In this document: piece after piece, positions 43,687 to 51,895 of the stretch
Numbering within the stretch: the stretch's first letter is position 1
Layout: every line of letters begins with the position of its first letter
Origin: Tessaracoccus sp. OH4464_COT-324
Lineage (GTDB): Bacteria > Actinomycetota > Actinomycetes > Propionibacteriales > Propionibacteriaceae
Length of the DNA stretch: 64,000 bases
Reading direction: 5' to 3'
Assembly: GCF_003932855.1 (NCBI RefSeq)
Contig: NZ_RQYZ01000013.1
Coordinates: 1 to 64,000 of the forward strand
Program-made: the position numbers and the translations under genes
Notes under the pieces: generated by a model
What the model was told of the DNA's origin: nothing
The model's database searches: none
Seen by the model: only the letters and a program-made list of their open reading frames with translations

Positions 43687-43694
43687 GTACTTAG
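43687..43694 (+). promoter_or_regulatory. GTACTTAG motif upstream of the WhiB-like gene
   Basis: The same eight bases occur at 62312-62319 in the large inverted repeat before the esx pair. Here they stand about 45 bases ahead of the presumed -10, where an activator could touch polymerase. Confidence 0.4.
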
Positions 43695-43713
43695 AGGCGG
43701 CAGGTCGAATACC

Positions 43714-43742
43714 TAGAAAGAACTAGCACGGAGCCCTAGACT
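43714..43742 (+). promoter_or_regulatory. Probable promoter of the WhiB-like gene
   Basis: TAGAAA (43714-43719), 17 bases, TAGACT (43737-43742). The message would carry a leader of about 75 bases before ATG 43826. The -35 is weak, as expected for an activated promoter. Confidence 0.45.
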
Positions 43743-43825
43743 TTTCGGCACTTTTCAAGGCAAAACAATGGGAACCTTGTGTTGGAAACAGCACCACCCG
43801 AAAGCCGACGAGAGGGAAACGAATC

Positions 43826-44359
43826 ATGGACGCGACGGCACCTTGCATCCAAGCCAAGGACGTCTTTCAACACCCCCTGATGGAAGAGACCCGCTCGCCC
43901 GCCAGCCGCGCAGAGCGGCACGAGATGCTCATGCTGCGTTCCCAGGCAGAGCGGCTCTGCGCCGGCTGCCCCTTCGCCGCCCAATGCCTGTCCGACGCAG
44001 TGACCAAGTTCGACGTCGTGGGCTACGTTGCCGGCACCACCCGAAAGGAACGCCACGACCTGCGGCTCCGGCTGGGCATCAGCGTTGCCAGCGAAGACCT
44101 CGACGCCTACGCAGGGGTAAACTCCGGCCGCCAGTACGACGGAGCCGAGATCCTACGTCTCCGCGCCGCCAACCCCAACCAGCCCCTCAGCATGATCGCG
44201 CAGCGCCTCGGCTGCTCCGTATCCACCGTCAAGCGCCACCTCCGCCGCATCGAGGACGGCAACTTCGTCCCCAAAAAGCCCAAGCCGATCCCCTCCCCGG
44301 AGATCATCCTCGCCACCCTGAACGCCATGAAGGGTTCCGTCACACAGCGGGCAGCCTGA
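43826..44359 (+). CDS. WhiB-family regulator with C-terminal helix-turn-helix region
   Basis: A 177-residue protein. Its N-terminal part has the four iron-sulfur cysteines of WhiB proteins: C7, then C45-x-x-C48-x5-C54, followed by G-Y-V-A-G-T-T-R-K-E-R, a variant of the G-V-W-G-G turn that contacts sigma factor. The second half (about 105-177) is unusual for the family. It contains L-S-M-I-A-Q-R-L-G-C-S-V-S-T-V-K-R-H-L, a helix-turn-helix pattern, and a basic end. It probably senses redox state or nitric oxide and regulates transcription. WhiB6 controls ESX-1 in mycobacteria, and this gene shares promoter motifs with the esx pair, so a similar link is plausible. GAGGG lies nine bases before ATG. 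Confidence 0.85.
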   Translation: MDATAPCIQAKDVFQHPLMEETRSPASRAERHEMLMLRSQAERLCAGCPFAAQCLSDAVTKFDVVGYVAGTTRKERHDLRLRLGISVASEDLDAYAGVNSGRQYDGAEILRLRAANPNQPLSMIAQRLGCSVSTVKRHLRRIEDGNFVPKKPKPIPSPEIILATLNAMKGSVTQRAA

Positions 44360-44426
44360 TTCACACGTTTCAGATTCAGCGGGCTATCTTGTGGGGAGCA
44401 CTGCCCGCCACCGAAACGGAAGCCGA

Positions 44427-45971
44427 ATGCCGTCCCTCCCCAAAGCACTAGCTTCTCATCGAGATCGCTACATCGTCGCCGCAGCCGCAGTCCTAAGCTT
44501 TGTTGCCTGGTGGTACTTGCACCGGTGGTGGATCATGGCCGGCGACGATTACCTCCTCACCACGGCGGGGGGCGACCTCGGAGGCAGATTCACCTTCTCG
44601 ACATGGCTAAGGGAACTCTCCATCGATTGGACCCAACGGAACGGCCGCTTGGCTGACTCCCTGCTCCGGCTGGTGCTTCGCCCCGGGACGAGTTTCTACC
44701 CGCTGTTCGCGCCACTCATGTTCACAGCGGTGGGCCTGGCACTTGGCCTGCTGCTCAGCCGAGGCGCCGAGCGTCGAGGCCCTGCACCTTACATCGTCGG
44801 GCTCCTCGCCATCCCCACCATTCTCTGGGCCAACCCGCCCATGACTGGAGACGCTGTCCTGTGGACCGCCGGAGCCATCAATTACGTACTCCCGCTGATC
44901 GGCGTCGGGATCGTGCTCGGGAACTGGTTCACCCTTCTCGATGGCCGGGCCCTTTCCTGGCCGGCCATTGCCGCCACCGCCGTCGCCGCCATCGCAACCG
45001 ACGCCCTGATGGAGGTGCCTGCAGGCACCCTGGCCGGAGCCGTGGCAGTGACAGTGATCACCCACCGACGACAGCTTGACCGCAAGGCCTGGGTACTCGC
45101 CGCCGCCACCCTAGCAGCCTTCACTGTGCACATCACCAACCCCGGGCTACGCAGCCGCAACGGGCTGATCTCGGAGGCCGCCGATGACCCGCTGCTTCTC
45201 AGGTTGCTCCGCGGAACCGCGCAGTCATCGTCGCTGCTCTGGCAACGCACCTGGTGGCTCTGGTTCGCGCTACTAGCCCTGTTGGTGCTGCTGTGGTTCC
45301 AGACCAGCGAACGCAAGGCACGCATCGGTCTCCTGAGCGCGATCGGCGCAACGACCGCCTTCGGGTTCCTCTCCCAGGTCTTCTGGCACCGGCGCTCCAT
45401 CCAAGGTGACTATCAAGGCCCGTTGCCCGATCATGTGCTTCCGCACGCGATCCTGGCCTGCGCGACGATGGCCGTCGCCTTCCTCGCGGTATGGTACGCA
45501 CTGGCCCACGTGCGCCACACCATCGGCTCTGCACCGCTACTTCTATGGGGCGGCTTCATCGGAAGCTGTCTGTTTGTGTTTGGCTCCGGAGTCAGTAGTC
45601 ACCGGGCACACTTCGTCCCCACCCTGCTGTTGCTGTTGCTGGTCGTCCGGCTGGCCCTCGACCTGTTGACGCACACCGCGCCACACGCGGCCCGCAAACT
45701 CTGCTGGGCGCTCGTCGTCGCAATGGCAGCCACGACGGCCACCTGGTACGACCTGGCCCTCTTCGGCACCAAGCTCAACCACATGTTCGTCGAAGAGGAA
45801 ATCAAACCCCGGCTGCTCGCGGCGCAGCCCGGCGGCGAAGTGATTCTCCCGCCCACGCTTCCCGCACCAAACATGAACTACTACGGAGCTTTCCTCCTCC
45901 CCCGCTACGAGGAGTCGCTGAAAACCTACTACGGGCTTCCCAGCGACGTGCACATCATCACCGGGAACTAG
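44427..45971 (+). CDS. DUF6056-like polytopic membrane protein
   Basis: A 514-residue protein with about 11 to 12 membrane helices. After the first helix comes A-G-D-D-Y-L-L-T-T and then W-T-Q-R-N-G-R-L-A-D, the acidic pair and N-G-R pattern of DUF6056 and of GT-C-like surface-glycan proteins. It may transfer or modify sugars on the outside, but this is uncertain. ATG 44427 has only a weak CGGAAG site. A longer start at 44391 would add a basic segment without support. Its stop shares the palindrome CTAG with the stop of the convergent phosphatase gene. Confidence 0.75.
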   Translation: MPSLPKALASHRDRYIVAAAAVLSFVAWWYLHRWWIMAGDDYLLTTAGGDLGGRFTFSTWLRELSIDWTQRNGRLADSLLRLVLRPGTSFYPLFAPLMFTAVGLALGLLLSRGAERRGPAPYIVGLLAIPTILWANPPMTGDAVLWTAGAINYVLPLIGVGIVLGNWFTLLDGRALSWPAIAATAVAAIATDALMEVPAGTLAGAVAVTVITHRRQLDRKAWVLAAATLAAFTVHITNPGLRSRNGLISEAADDPLLLRLLRGTAQSSSLLWQRTWWLWFALLALLVLLWFQTSERKARIGLLSAIGATTAFGFLSQVFWHRRSIQGDYQGPLPDHVLPHAILACATMAVAFLAVWYALAHVRHTIGSAPLLLWGGFIGSCLFVFGSGVSSHRAHFVPTLLLLLLVVRLALDLLTHTAPHAARKLCWALVVAMAATTATWYDLALFGTKLNHMFVEEEIKPRLLAAQPGGEVILPPTLPAPNMNYYGAFLLPRYEESLKTYYGLPSDVHIITGN

Positions 45972-46753
45972 AACCAGCGCCGAAGCTCCTCGACAGCCCC
46001 CAACTCGTCGAACCTGCCGGTCACGTGATCCGCCACCACCCGAACATCTGCGGCCGCATCCCCCATCGCCACTCCCCGCCCCGCCCATTCGAACATCTCG
46101 ATGTCGTTGCGGCCGTCTCCGATGGCCAATACGTCGCCACGATCCACCCCCAACTGAGCGCACACGTAGGCCAAGCCATACGACTTGTCCACCCCCACCG
46201 GAGCGATGTCCAGCCAAGCAGACCAGCCGACGAAGTAGGACACCTCGTGCACCCCCAGCTCCGCCAGGAGCGAGTCAAACAGCCCTTCCTCATCAGCCGC
46301 CTCCGGCTCGCGAATGATCAGCCGCGAAACCGGGCCGGATACCAACTCCTCGTAATCGACAACGTGCACGGTCCCCGACAGCTCCCCCTCCGGGAAGGGC
46401 TTGGTGCAGTAACGCTCCAGCCCTCGTTCCACCGCCAGGCGGGCGTTCGGTCGCATCCGCATCACCTTCTCCACACAGGGCCGCGGATCAAAGCGAACAT
46501 CATGATGGATCACCACCGACGGGTAGCTCAGCACCATCGCCCCGTTGGAGCACACCGCCCACCCCGGGGGCAGCCCCAGCTGTTGGGCGATCTCATCCGT
46601 GCCGATCCAGCTGCGCCCCGTCGATAGCACGACGGGCACCCCAGCCGAGACAACGTCGCGCACCGCGTCGCGCACCGCGTCAGGCATTCGTCCCTGGAAA
46701 TCGACCAGCGTGCCATCAATGTCGAGCGCGACAAGCTGCGGCGAAAAAGACAT
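45968..46753 (-). CDS. HAD-superfamily Cof-type phosphatase
   Basis: A 261-residue hydrolase. The nucleophile motif is A-L-D-I-D-G-T-L (Asp 11 and 13), motif II is V-L-S-T-G-R, and the metal-binding motif is I-G-D-G-R-N-D-I-E-M-F near residue 205. The large type IIB cap domain between them marks the Cof/YbiV group, which removes phosphate from sugar phosphates or cofactors. ATG 46753 follows GGGAAG, 34 bases after the serS stop, so it is likely co-transcribed with serS. The longer upstream frame would overlap serS and is rejected. Confidence 0.88.
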   Translation of the reverse strand: MSFSPQLVALDIDGTLVDFQGRMPDAVRDAVRDVVSAGVPVVLSTGRSWIGTDEIAQQLGLPPGWAVCSNGAMVLSYPSVVIHHDVRFDPRPCVEKVMRMRPNARLAVERGLERYCTKPFPEGELSGTVHVVDYEELVSGPVSRLIIREPEAADEEGLFDSLLAELGVHEVSYFVGWSAWLDIAPVGVDKSYGLAYVCAQLGVDRGDVLAIGDGRNDIEMFEWAGRGVAMGDAAADVRVVADHVTGRFDELGAVEELRRWF

Positions 46754-46787
46754 AACTTCCCTGAATAAGAAAATCCGACGACGCGAG

Positions 46788-48050
46788 TCAGCGCGACAGC
46801 TCCGCCCTACCGCCCAGGAACGGCCTGAGCGCCTCCGGGACATACACCGAGCCGTCGGCCTGCTGGTGGTTCTCCAACAGCATGATGATGATGCGGGTCA
46901 TGGCGCACAGCGTGCCATTCAACGTCGCGATCGGCTTGACCCCATCGGCGAATCGGCCCCGGATGCCCAGGCGTCGCGCCTGGAAATCGGTGCAGTTCGA
47001 CGTCGACGTGACCTCCCGGTAGCGCTGCTGGGTGGGCAGCCACGCGTAGCAGTCGTACTTCCGCGCGGCCGAGAGCCCGAGATCGCCCGACGCCACGTCG
47101 AGCACCTGGAACGGAATCTCCAGCGCCGTGAGGAACTCCTTCTCGAAACCCAGCAGCCGCTCATGCCAGGCGGCCGCATCGGCAGGGTCGCAGTGCACGA
47201 ACATCTCCACCTTGTCGAACCAGTGCACGCGGAAGATACCGCGAGTATCCTTGCCGTAAGAGCCCGCCTCCCGGCGGAAACACGGCGAGAAAGCGACATA
47301 CTGCTTCGGCAGCTCCTCCAGGATCTCGTCCGAGTGGTAGGCCGCCAACGCCACCTCCGACGTGCCCACCAGATACATGTCATCGGCAGGCAGGTGGTAG
47401 ACGTCCTGCGCCGCCTGCCCCAGGAACCCGGTGCCCTCCATCGCCTGCGGCTTGACCAGGGCCGGCGGAATCATCGGCGTGAACCCCCACTCGGTGGCCT
47501 TGCTCATCGCCAGGTTCAGCAGCGCGAACTCCAGCTGCGCCCCCAGGCCCGTGAGCACGTAGAACCGCGAGCCCGAGATCTTCGCCCCTCGCTCCATGTC
47601 GATGGCGCCCAGCAGCTCGCCGATCTCCAGATGATCCCTCGGCTCGAACCCCTCCGCCGCGAAATCGCGCGGCGTGCCGTGCGTCGAGAGCACGACGCCG
47701 TCATCCTCCCCACCGCGGGGCACGCCGTCGATCACCAGGTTGCCCACCCGCTTCGCCAACTCGGTGAACCGCTCCTCGGCGAACCCGACGGCCGCCTCCG
47801 CCTCCTTGACGTCCGCAGCCAGCTGCTTCATGTCCGCCAGCAGCGCCGCCTTCTCCTCACCCTTGGCTCGGGCGACATCCTTGCCCATCGTCTTCTGTTG
47901 AGCCCGAAGGTTCTCGAACGACGCGATCGCCAAGCGGCGCGCCTCGTCGGCCGCCACCAACTCGTCCACCAGCTCAACGGATTCCCCACGGGCCTCCTGC
48001 GAACGACGGATGCGGTCGGGATCTGTGCGCAGCATCTTCGGATCAATCAT
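46788..48050 (-). CDS. serS: Seryl-tRNA synthetase
   Basis: Charges tRNA-Ser with serine. The 420-residue protein has the N-terminal coiled-coil arm that grips the long variable arm of tRNA-Ser (about 27-100, rich in Ala, Glu and Lys). The class II core follows with motif 2 [13 protein letters not shown] and a C-terminal motif 3 [12 protein letters not shown] 48050 lies six bases after minus-strand TAAGAT, with no ribosome site, so the message is probably leaderless. A tRNA-Ser lies at 615 in the same window. Divergent from the PAP2/lipid-kinase gene. Confidence 0.97.
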   Translation of the reverse strand: MIDPKMLRTDPDRIRRSQEARGESVELVDELVAADEARRLAIASFENLRAQQKTMGKDVARAKGEEKAALLADMKQLAADVKEAEAAVGFAEERFTELAKRVGNLVIDGVPRGGEDDGVVLSTHGTPRDFAAEGFEPRDHLEIGELLGAIDMERGAKISGSRFYVLTGLGAQLEFALLNLAMSKATEWGFTPMIPPALVKPQAMEGTGFLGQAAQDVYHLPADDMYLVGTSEVALAAYHSDEILEELPKQYVAFSPCFRREAGSYGKDTRGIFRVHWFDKVEMFVHCDPADAAAWHERLLGFEKEFLTALEIPFQVLDVASGDLGLSAARKYDCYAWLPTQQRYREVTSTSNCTDFQARRLGIRGRFADGVKPIATLNGTLCAMTRIIIMLLENHQQADGSVYVPEALRPFLGGRAELSR

Positions 48051-48056
48051 GGGACA

Positions 48057-48062
48057 ATCTTA
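48057..48062 (-). promoter_or_regulatory. -10 element of leaderless serS promoter
   Basis: Minus-strand TAAGAT with six bases (TGTCCC) to the serS ATG. Only about 36 bases separate it from the opposing -10 at 48099. Confidence 0.5.
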
Positions 48063-48098
48063 CGTCTCCTGACCGCTCGCAACGGACTCGCCAGCACG

Positions 48099-48104
48099 TA
48101 GGCT
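48099..48104 (+). promoter_or_regulatory. -10 element of a probable leaderless promoter
   Basis: TAGGCT with six bases to ATG 48111 and no ribosome site. Confidence 0.5.
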
Positions 48105-48110
48105 GAGCAC

Positions 48111-49610
48111 ATGCAGCCCAAAAGTTCCACCACCCTGGTAGCTACGGTCCTGGGCGGGCTGGCCACCATACTCTGGACCATCACCTTGCCAAACATCGAC
48201 GGCTGGTGGGGCTTCACCAGGCCCGACCCGTCATCGAGTTTCGGTCAGGTCATGGTGATCATGGCCGGCGCCACCTCACCCATCCTGGTGTTCATCGGCG
48301 CGGCCTGCGTCGCCGCTTGGGCGAGCCGCCGTCGGCTATTCAACATCTCCGGCGCGCTCATCCTGGCGATGATTCTGTCTTGGGCCACCTCAACCGTCCT
48401 CAAGCCGCTAGTCCAGCAGCCCAGGCCCGACTCCCCGTTCGCCGGGATCATCACCCAGCAGGGCTTCGGCTACCCGTCGATCCACGTGACCGTGTGGAGC
48501 GCCGCAGCCGTCATGGTCGTCTCGCTCGCCTCGATCCGGCGCACCCGGCTGCTGCCCTGGCTCGTTGGCGGGACGCTCGCCGTCGCCGCCGTGGGTCTGA
48601 ACCGGCTCATCATGGGGGCGCACTCCCTCACCGACGTGATCGGCGGCCTGCTGCTGGGCGTGACCACCGCGGGCGTCGCCAACCTGATCGCCGACGTGCA
48701 CCTGGTCCGCGAGAAACGTTCCGGTGACCGAACCGCCGCCGTCATTTTCAACCCGGTGAAACTAGTCGACACCGAAGCCTTCCGCAGCCTGGTGGACAAC
48801 CTGCTTGCCGAGCAGGGCTACGGCGACGTTTCCTGGCTCCCGACGGAGGCCGAGGATCCCGGCGTCGAAATGGCCAGGCGGGCGCTCGCCGCCAAAGTAG
48901 ACCTGGTGCTCGTCGCGGGCGGAGACGGAACCGTGCGCGTCGTGCTGGGCGAGTTCGCCGGCACCAGCCAGCGTGTCGCGGTACTGCCCGCCGGAACGGG
49001 CAACCTGCTGGCGCGCAACCTCGAAATCCCGCTCGACCTGGAGCTAGCGCTGCGCACCGCAGTCAACGGCCGCGTCACCCCCATCGACATCATCCGCGTC
49101 GACCTGCCCGACGGCCCCCAGCTGGCTGCGGTGATGGCCGGCATCGGACTCGACGCCAACATCCTCGACAACACCGATGAAGACCTCAAGCGGGCCATCG
49201 GGCCGGCCGCCTACATCGTCGCGGGCGCCAAACGCCTGGTCGGCGAACGGATGGGTGTCACCATCACCCTCGACGACGCCGAGCCCGTGCACGCCGAGGC
49301 CACCCTGGTGTCCGTCGGCAACGTCGGCGAGCTGCAGAAGGGCGTGGCGATCATGCCTGACGCGAGCGCCCAAGACGGCCTGCTCGACGTGCTGGTCGCC
49401 ACGCCGAACAGCACACTGGAAACCGCCCAGATGATCGCTGAACTCTTCGACGCCGAGGGCGGCAACCACGTCGCCCGCTACACAGGCAGGCGGGTGCGGC
49501 TGCAGATCGACGGGCGGGCGCTGTGCCAGATCGACGGAGACGTCGTCGGCGAGGTGTCCGACGTCACCTTCGAGGTTCTCCCCGGTGCCGTGCAGCTGGT
49601 GCTGCCCTGA
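48111..49610 (+). CDS. PAP2 phosphatase-diacylglycerol-kinase-like fusion protein
   Basis: A 499-residue two-part protein. Residues 1-200 are an integral PAP2 domain with the phosphatase motifs K-P-L-V-Q-Q-P-R-P, P-S-I-H-V and G-A-H-S-L-T-D-V-I-G-G on five or six helices. Residues 205-499 are a soluble lipid-kinase (DAGK/sphingosine-kinase) catalytic domain with G-G-D-G-T-V-R-V and P-A-G-T-G-N-L-L-A-R-N. A single chain could thus remove and add phosphate on lipids such as phosphatidic acid or undecaprenyl pyrophosphate. The PAP2 side would face outward and the kinase inward. Fusions of this kind occur in actinobacteria. Convergent with pheA across a gap of 41 bases. Confidence 0.9.
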   Translation: MQPKSSTTLVATVLGGLATILWTITLPNIDGWWGFTRPDPSSSFGQVMVIMAGATSPILVFIGAACVAAWASRRRLFNISGALILAMILSWATSTVLKPLVQQPRPDSPFAGIITQQGFGYPSIHVTVWSAAAVMVVSLASIRRTRLLPWLVGGTLAVAAVGLNRLIMGAHSLTDVIGGLLLGVTTAGVANLIADVHLVREKRSGDRTAAVIFNPVKLVDTEAFRSLVDNLLAEQGYGDVSWLPTEAEDPGVEMARRALAAKVDLVLVAGGDGTVRVVLGEFAGTSQRVAVLPAGTGNLLARNLEIPLDLELALRTAVNGRVTPIDIIRVDLPDGPQLAAVMAGIGLDANILDNTDEDLKRAIGPAAYIVAGAKRLVGERMGVTITLDDAEPVHAEATLVSVGNVGELQKGVAIMPDASAQDGLLDVLVATPNSTLETAQMIAELFDAEGGNHVARYTGRRVRLQIDGRALCQIDGDVVGEVSDVTFEVLPGAVQLVLP

Positions 49611-49651
49611 GGTTTGGCACACCCGCCGCCCCGCCCCGGGCCCAGGAGCGC

Positions 49652-50554
49652 TCAGCCCTCGGCGACCGTCTTCAGCCAGCGGTTGGCCAGCTCATACGAC
49701 TGTTCGGAGAACCGTTCGTCGAGCGTGGGCGGCCGCTCGTCGGCCCGCGGGTAGGAACCCAGAAAGTACACCCGGGGGCACACCCGAGCCAGGCCTTCCA
49801 ACGTCTCCGCCATGCGCCGCTGCCGCACGTGCCCCTCGGCGTCAATCGAGAAGCAATAGGAGCCCAGGAGGGTCTTCGTGGGGCGCGACTCGATACGCGT
49901 CAAGTTCACCCCACGCACCTTGAACTGCTCCAAGATCTCCAGCAATGCGCCCGAGCGGTCCTCGTCCAGGTAGGCGACGATCGTGGTCTTGTCCGTCCCG
50001 GTCACCGGGCCGGGCGCGCCGGCCGCCGACACCTCCACGAACCGGGTCACCGCCCCGGTGTTGTCTTCGATCGGCCACGCCAGCTCACTCAGCCCGTAGA
50101 GCTGCCCGGCCACGCGCGCGCAGATGGCGGCGTCGAAGCGCGACTCCGGCCGGGCGACCTCCAGGGCCGCACCCGCCGTCGAACCCGCCTCCGTGACCTG
50201 GGCACCAGCCAGCCCGACCAGGAACCTTCGGCACTGCGCGGCCGCGTGCCCGTGTGTGAGCACCTGCCGGACGTCCGCCAGCGCCGTCCCGGGACGGGCG
50301 TACAGCCCGAAGGACACCGGAACCAGGATTTCGCGGCGGATCATGAGCGGCGAGCCGTTGATCAGCTCGTCCAGCGTGGCCGACACCCCGCCCTCCACCG
50401 AGTTCTCGATGGGCACGACGGCGGCTGTCACCTCCCCGGAGCGCACGGCCGCCAAGGCCGCGGAAACCGAACTGTACGGGCGGGCTTCATCGTCGGTGAT
50501 GCTCAGCAACGCCTGGTGCGTGAATGTGCCTGCGGGGCCGAAGTATCCGTGCAT
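49652..50554 (-). CDS. pheA: Prephenate dehydratase
   Basis: Converts prephenate to phenylpyruvate in phenylalanine synthesis. The 300-residue protein has the dehydratase domain (Y-F-G-P-A-G-T-F-T-H-Q-A near the start, P-I-E-N-S-V-E-G-G, and the catalytic T-R-F triplet in G-A-V-T-R-F) and a C-terminal ACT domain with E-S-R-P-T-K that binds phenylalanine for feedback control. There is no chorismate mutase domain, as usual in actinobacteria. ATG 50554 is six bases after minus-strand TACGCT, so it is probably leaderless and independent of the mycP-eccC operon that ends 15 bases upstream. Confidence 0.95.
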   Translation of the reverse strand: MHGYFGPAGTFTHQALLSITDDEARPYSSVSAALAAVRSGEVTAAVVPIENSVEGGVSATLDELINGSPLMIRREILVPVSFGLYARPGTALADVRQVLTHGHAAAQCRRFLVGLAGAQVTEAGSTAGAALEVARPESRFDAAICARVAGQLYGLSELAWPIEDNTGAVTRFVEVSAAGAPGPVTGTDKTTIVAYLDEDRSGALLEILEQFKVRGVNLTRIESRPTKTLLGSYCFSIDAEGHVRQRRMAETLEGLARVCPRVYFLGSYPRADERPPTLDERFSEQSYELANRWLKTVAEG

Positions 50555-50560
50555 CGCCCC

Positions 50561-50566
50561 AGCGTA
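50561..50566 (-). promoter_or_regulatory. -10 element of leaderless pheA promoter
   Basis: Minus-strand TACGCT, six bases, ATG. It fits in the 15-base gap after the mycP stop. Confidence 0.5.
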
Positions 50567-50569
50567 CTT

Positions 50570-51895
50570 CTAGCGGCGCCTCTCCGCGGCCCGCGCCCGC
50601 TTCGCGGCCGGCAGGACGATCGCCAGCACGAGGCCGGCCACCACCATCATGACCGCGGCCACGCCCATCGCGATGCCGACGACGATCGGCACCTGGTCAA
50701 CGCGTCGCTCCTCCGGTAGCACCACCGGAGGGTTGATGGGGGGTCCGTCCTTGTGATTGCTGAGCGAACCTGCGTCGCCGGAGAGCAGCCGGACAGGGTT
50801 GATGATGCCCCCGCCCAGCTGGAGATCGCTCGTCGAACGCGGCGGCGGATCGGCGGTCAGCACGATCCGCTTGCGGATCTCGGCGGGGGTGAGTTTGGCG
50901 TCGCTCTTGAGCACGCCGTTCTGGATATCCAGCCGGTGCTTCTCGATCATGAGTGCCACCACCCCGCTGACGATTGGTGTGGCGAAGCTGGAGCCGACCT
51001 GGTTCAACGCGTAGACCTGGCTGCTCATACCCGCTGTTTCGTCCCTGCGCGACGGGGCCAACGCCACCAGCCCTTCGCCGGGCGCGCCGATGTCGACCTT
51101 GCCGCCGGTTTGGGCTTGCTCCGAAGGGGCATCGTTGATATTGCTCGCGCCCACCGAGATCACGCCCGGGAACGCTCCGGGATAGGCGTCCTGGCCGTTG
51201 CCTTGATCCTTGTTGCCTGCCGCCGCCACCACGACGACACCCGCGTCGATCGCCTCCTTGATCGCGATCTCCATCTCACCCTTGCCGGGGAGGTCCCCGT
51301 AGAAGGCCTGCGAGATGTTGATGACGTCCACGCCCTTGCGAGTGGCGTCCCGGATGGCCTCGGTGAGCGGCGACAGCGGCACCGGTGGGTCGTTCGGCTC
51401 CGGCTTGCCGGACCTCATCAGCGTGCGGTAGAGCACCACCTCCGCCTCTGGCGCGACGCCATAGAAGTCGACGTGCTCGTCGTAGGGTTGACCGTCGGGT
51501 TTCTTGCCCGCCGCCAGCAGCGACACCACGACCGTGCCGTGCACGCAGTCGTATTCCAGCACCTCGCTGTCGTCGTAGGACTTCCGCCCGCCCAGTCCGT
51601 CATAGTGGACGAAGCGGCTCCGGTCGCCGTCCTTCAGGTAGACGGTGCCCTCGATGGCGGCCCCAGTGTCGATCACCGCCACCTTCACGCCCCGCCCGGT
51701 TGCGACGTGGTGCAGCTCCTCCAACCGCATCCGGTCGATGTGCCACGACTTCGGCGGCTTCTCCGCTTTATCGTTCTTCGCCGCAGCGCAGTCGTAGGGC
51801 GTGAACACCACGATCTCCGCGTGCGCGTTCAGCGTCAGCTGCGTGCAGGTGAGCAACAGCGCAAGGAGGCCCGCGAGGAATCGTCTCCTGCTCAC
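50570..51895 (-). CDS. mycP: Mycosin, type VII secretion subtilisin-like protease
   Basis: A 441-residue membrane-anchored serine protease needed for ESX function. It has a signal peptide (1-26), a catalytic triad of D76 (V-I-D-T-G-A), H119 (D-C-V-H-G-T) and S303 (G-S-S-F-A-T-P) with oxyanion N228, a proline-rich stretch, and a C-terminal helix (about 395-430) followed by a basic tail. In mycobacteria MycP stabilises the secretion pore and clips some substrates. GTG 51895 overlaps the eccC stop (GTGA) and follows GAGGAGG, so the two are coupled. The two extra cysteines (36 and 117) may pair, as in mycosins. Confidence 0.95.
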   Translation of the reverse strand: MSRRRFLAGLLALLLTCTQLTLNAHAEIVVFTPYDCAAAKNDKAEKPPKSWHIDRMRLEELHHVATGRGVKVAVIDTGAAIEGTVYLKDGDRSRFVHYDGLGGRKSYDDSEVLEYDCVHGTVVVSLLAAGKKPDGQPYDEHVDFYGVAPEAEVVLYRTLMRSGKPEPNDPPVPLSPLTEAIRDATRKGVDVINISQAFYGDLPGKGEMEIAIKEAIDAGVVVVAAAGNKDQGNGQDAYPGAFPGVISVGASNINDAPSEQAQTGGKVDIGAPGEGLVALAPSRRDETAGMSSQVYALNQVGSSFATPIVSGVVALMIEKHRLDIQNGVLKSDAKLTPAEIRKRIVLTADPPPRSTSDLQLGGGIINPVRLLSGDAGSLSNHKDGPPINPPVVLPEERRVDQVPIVVGIAMGVAAVMMVVAGLVLAIVLPAAKRARAAERRR

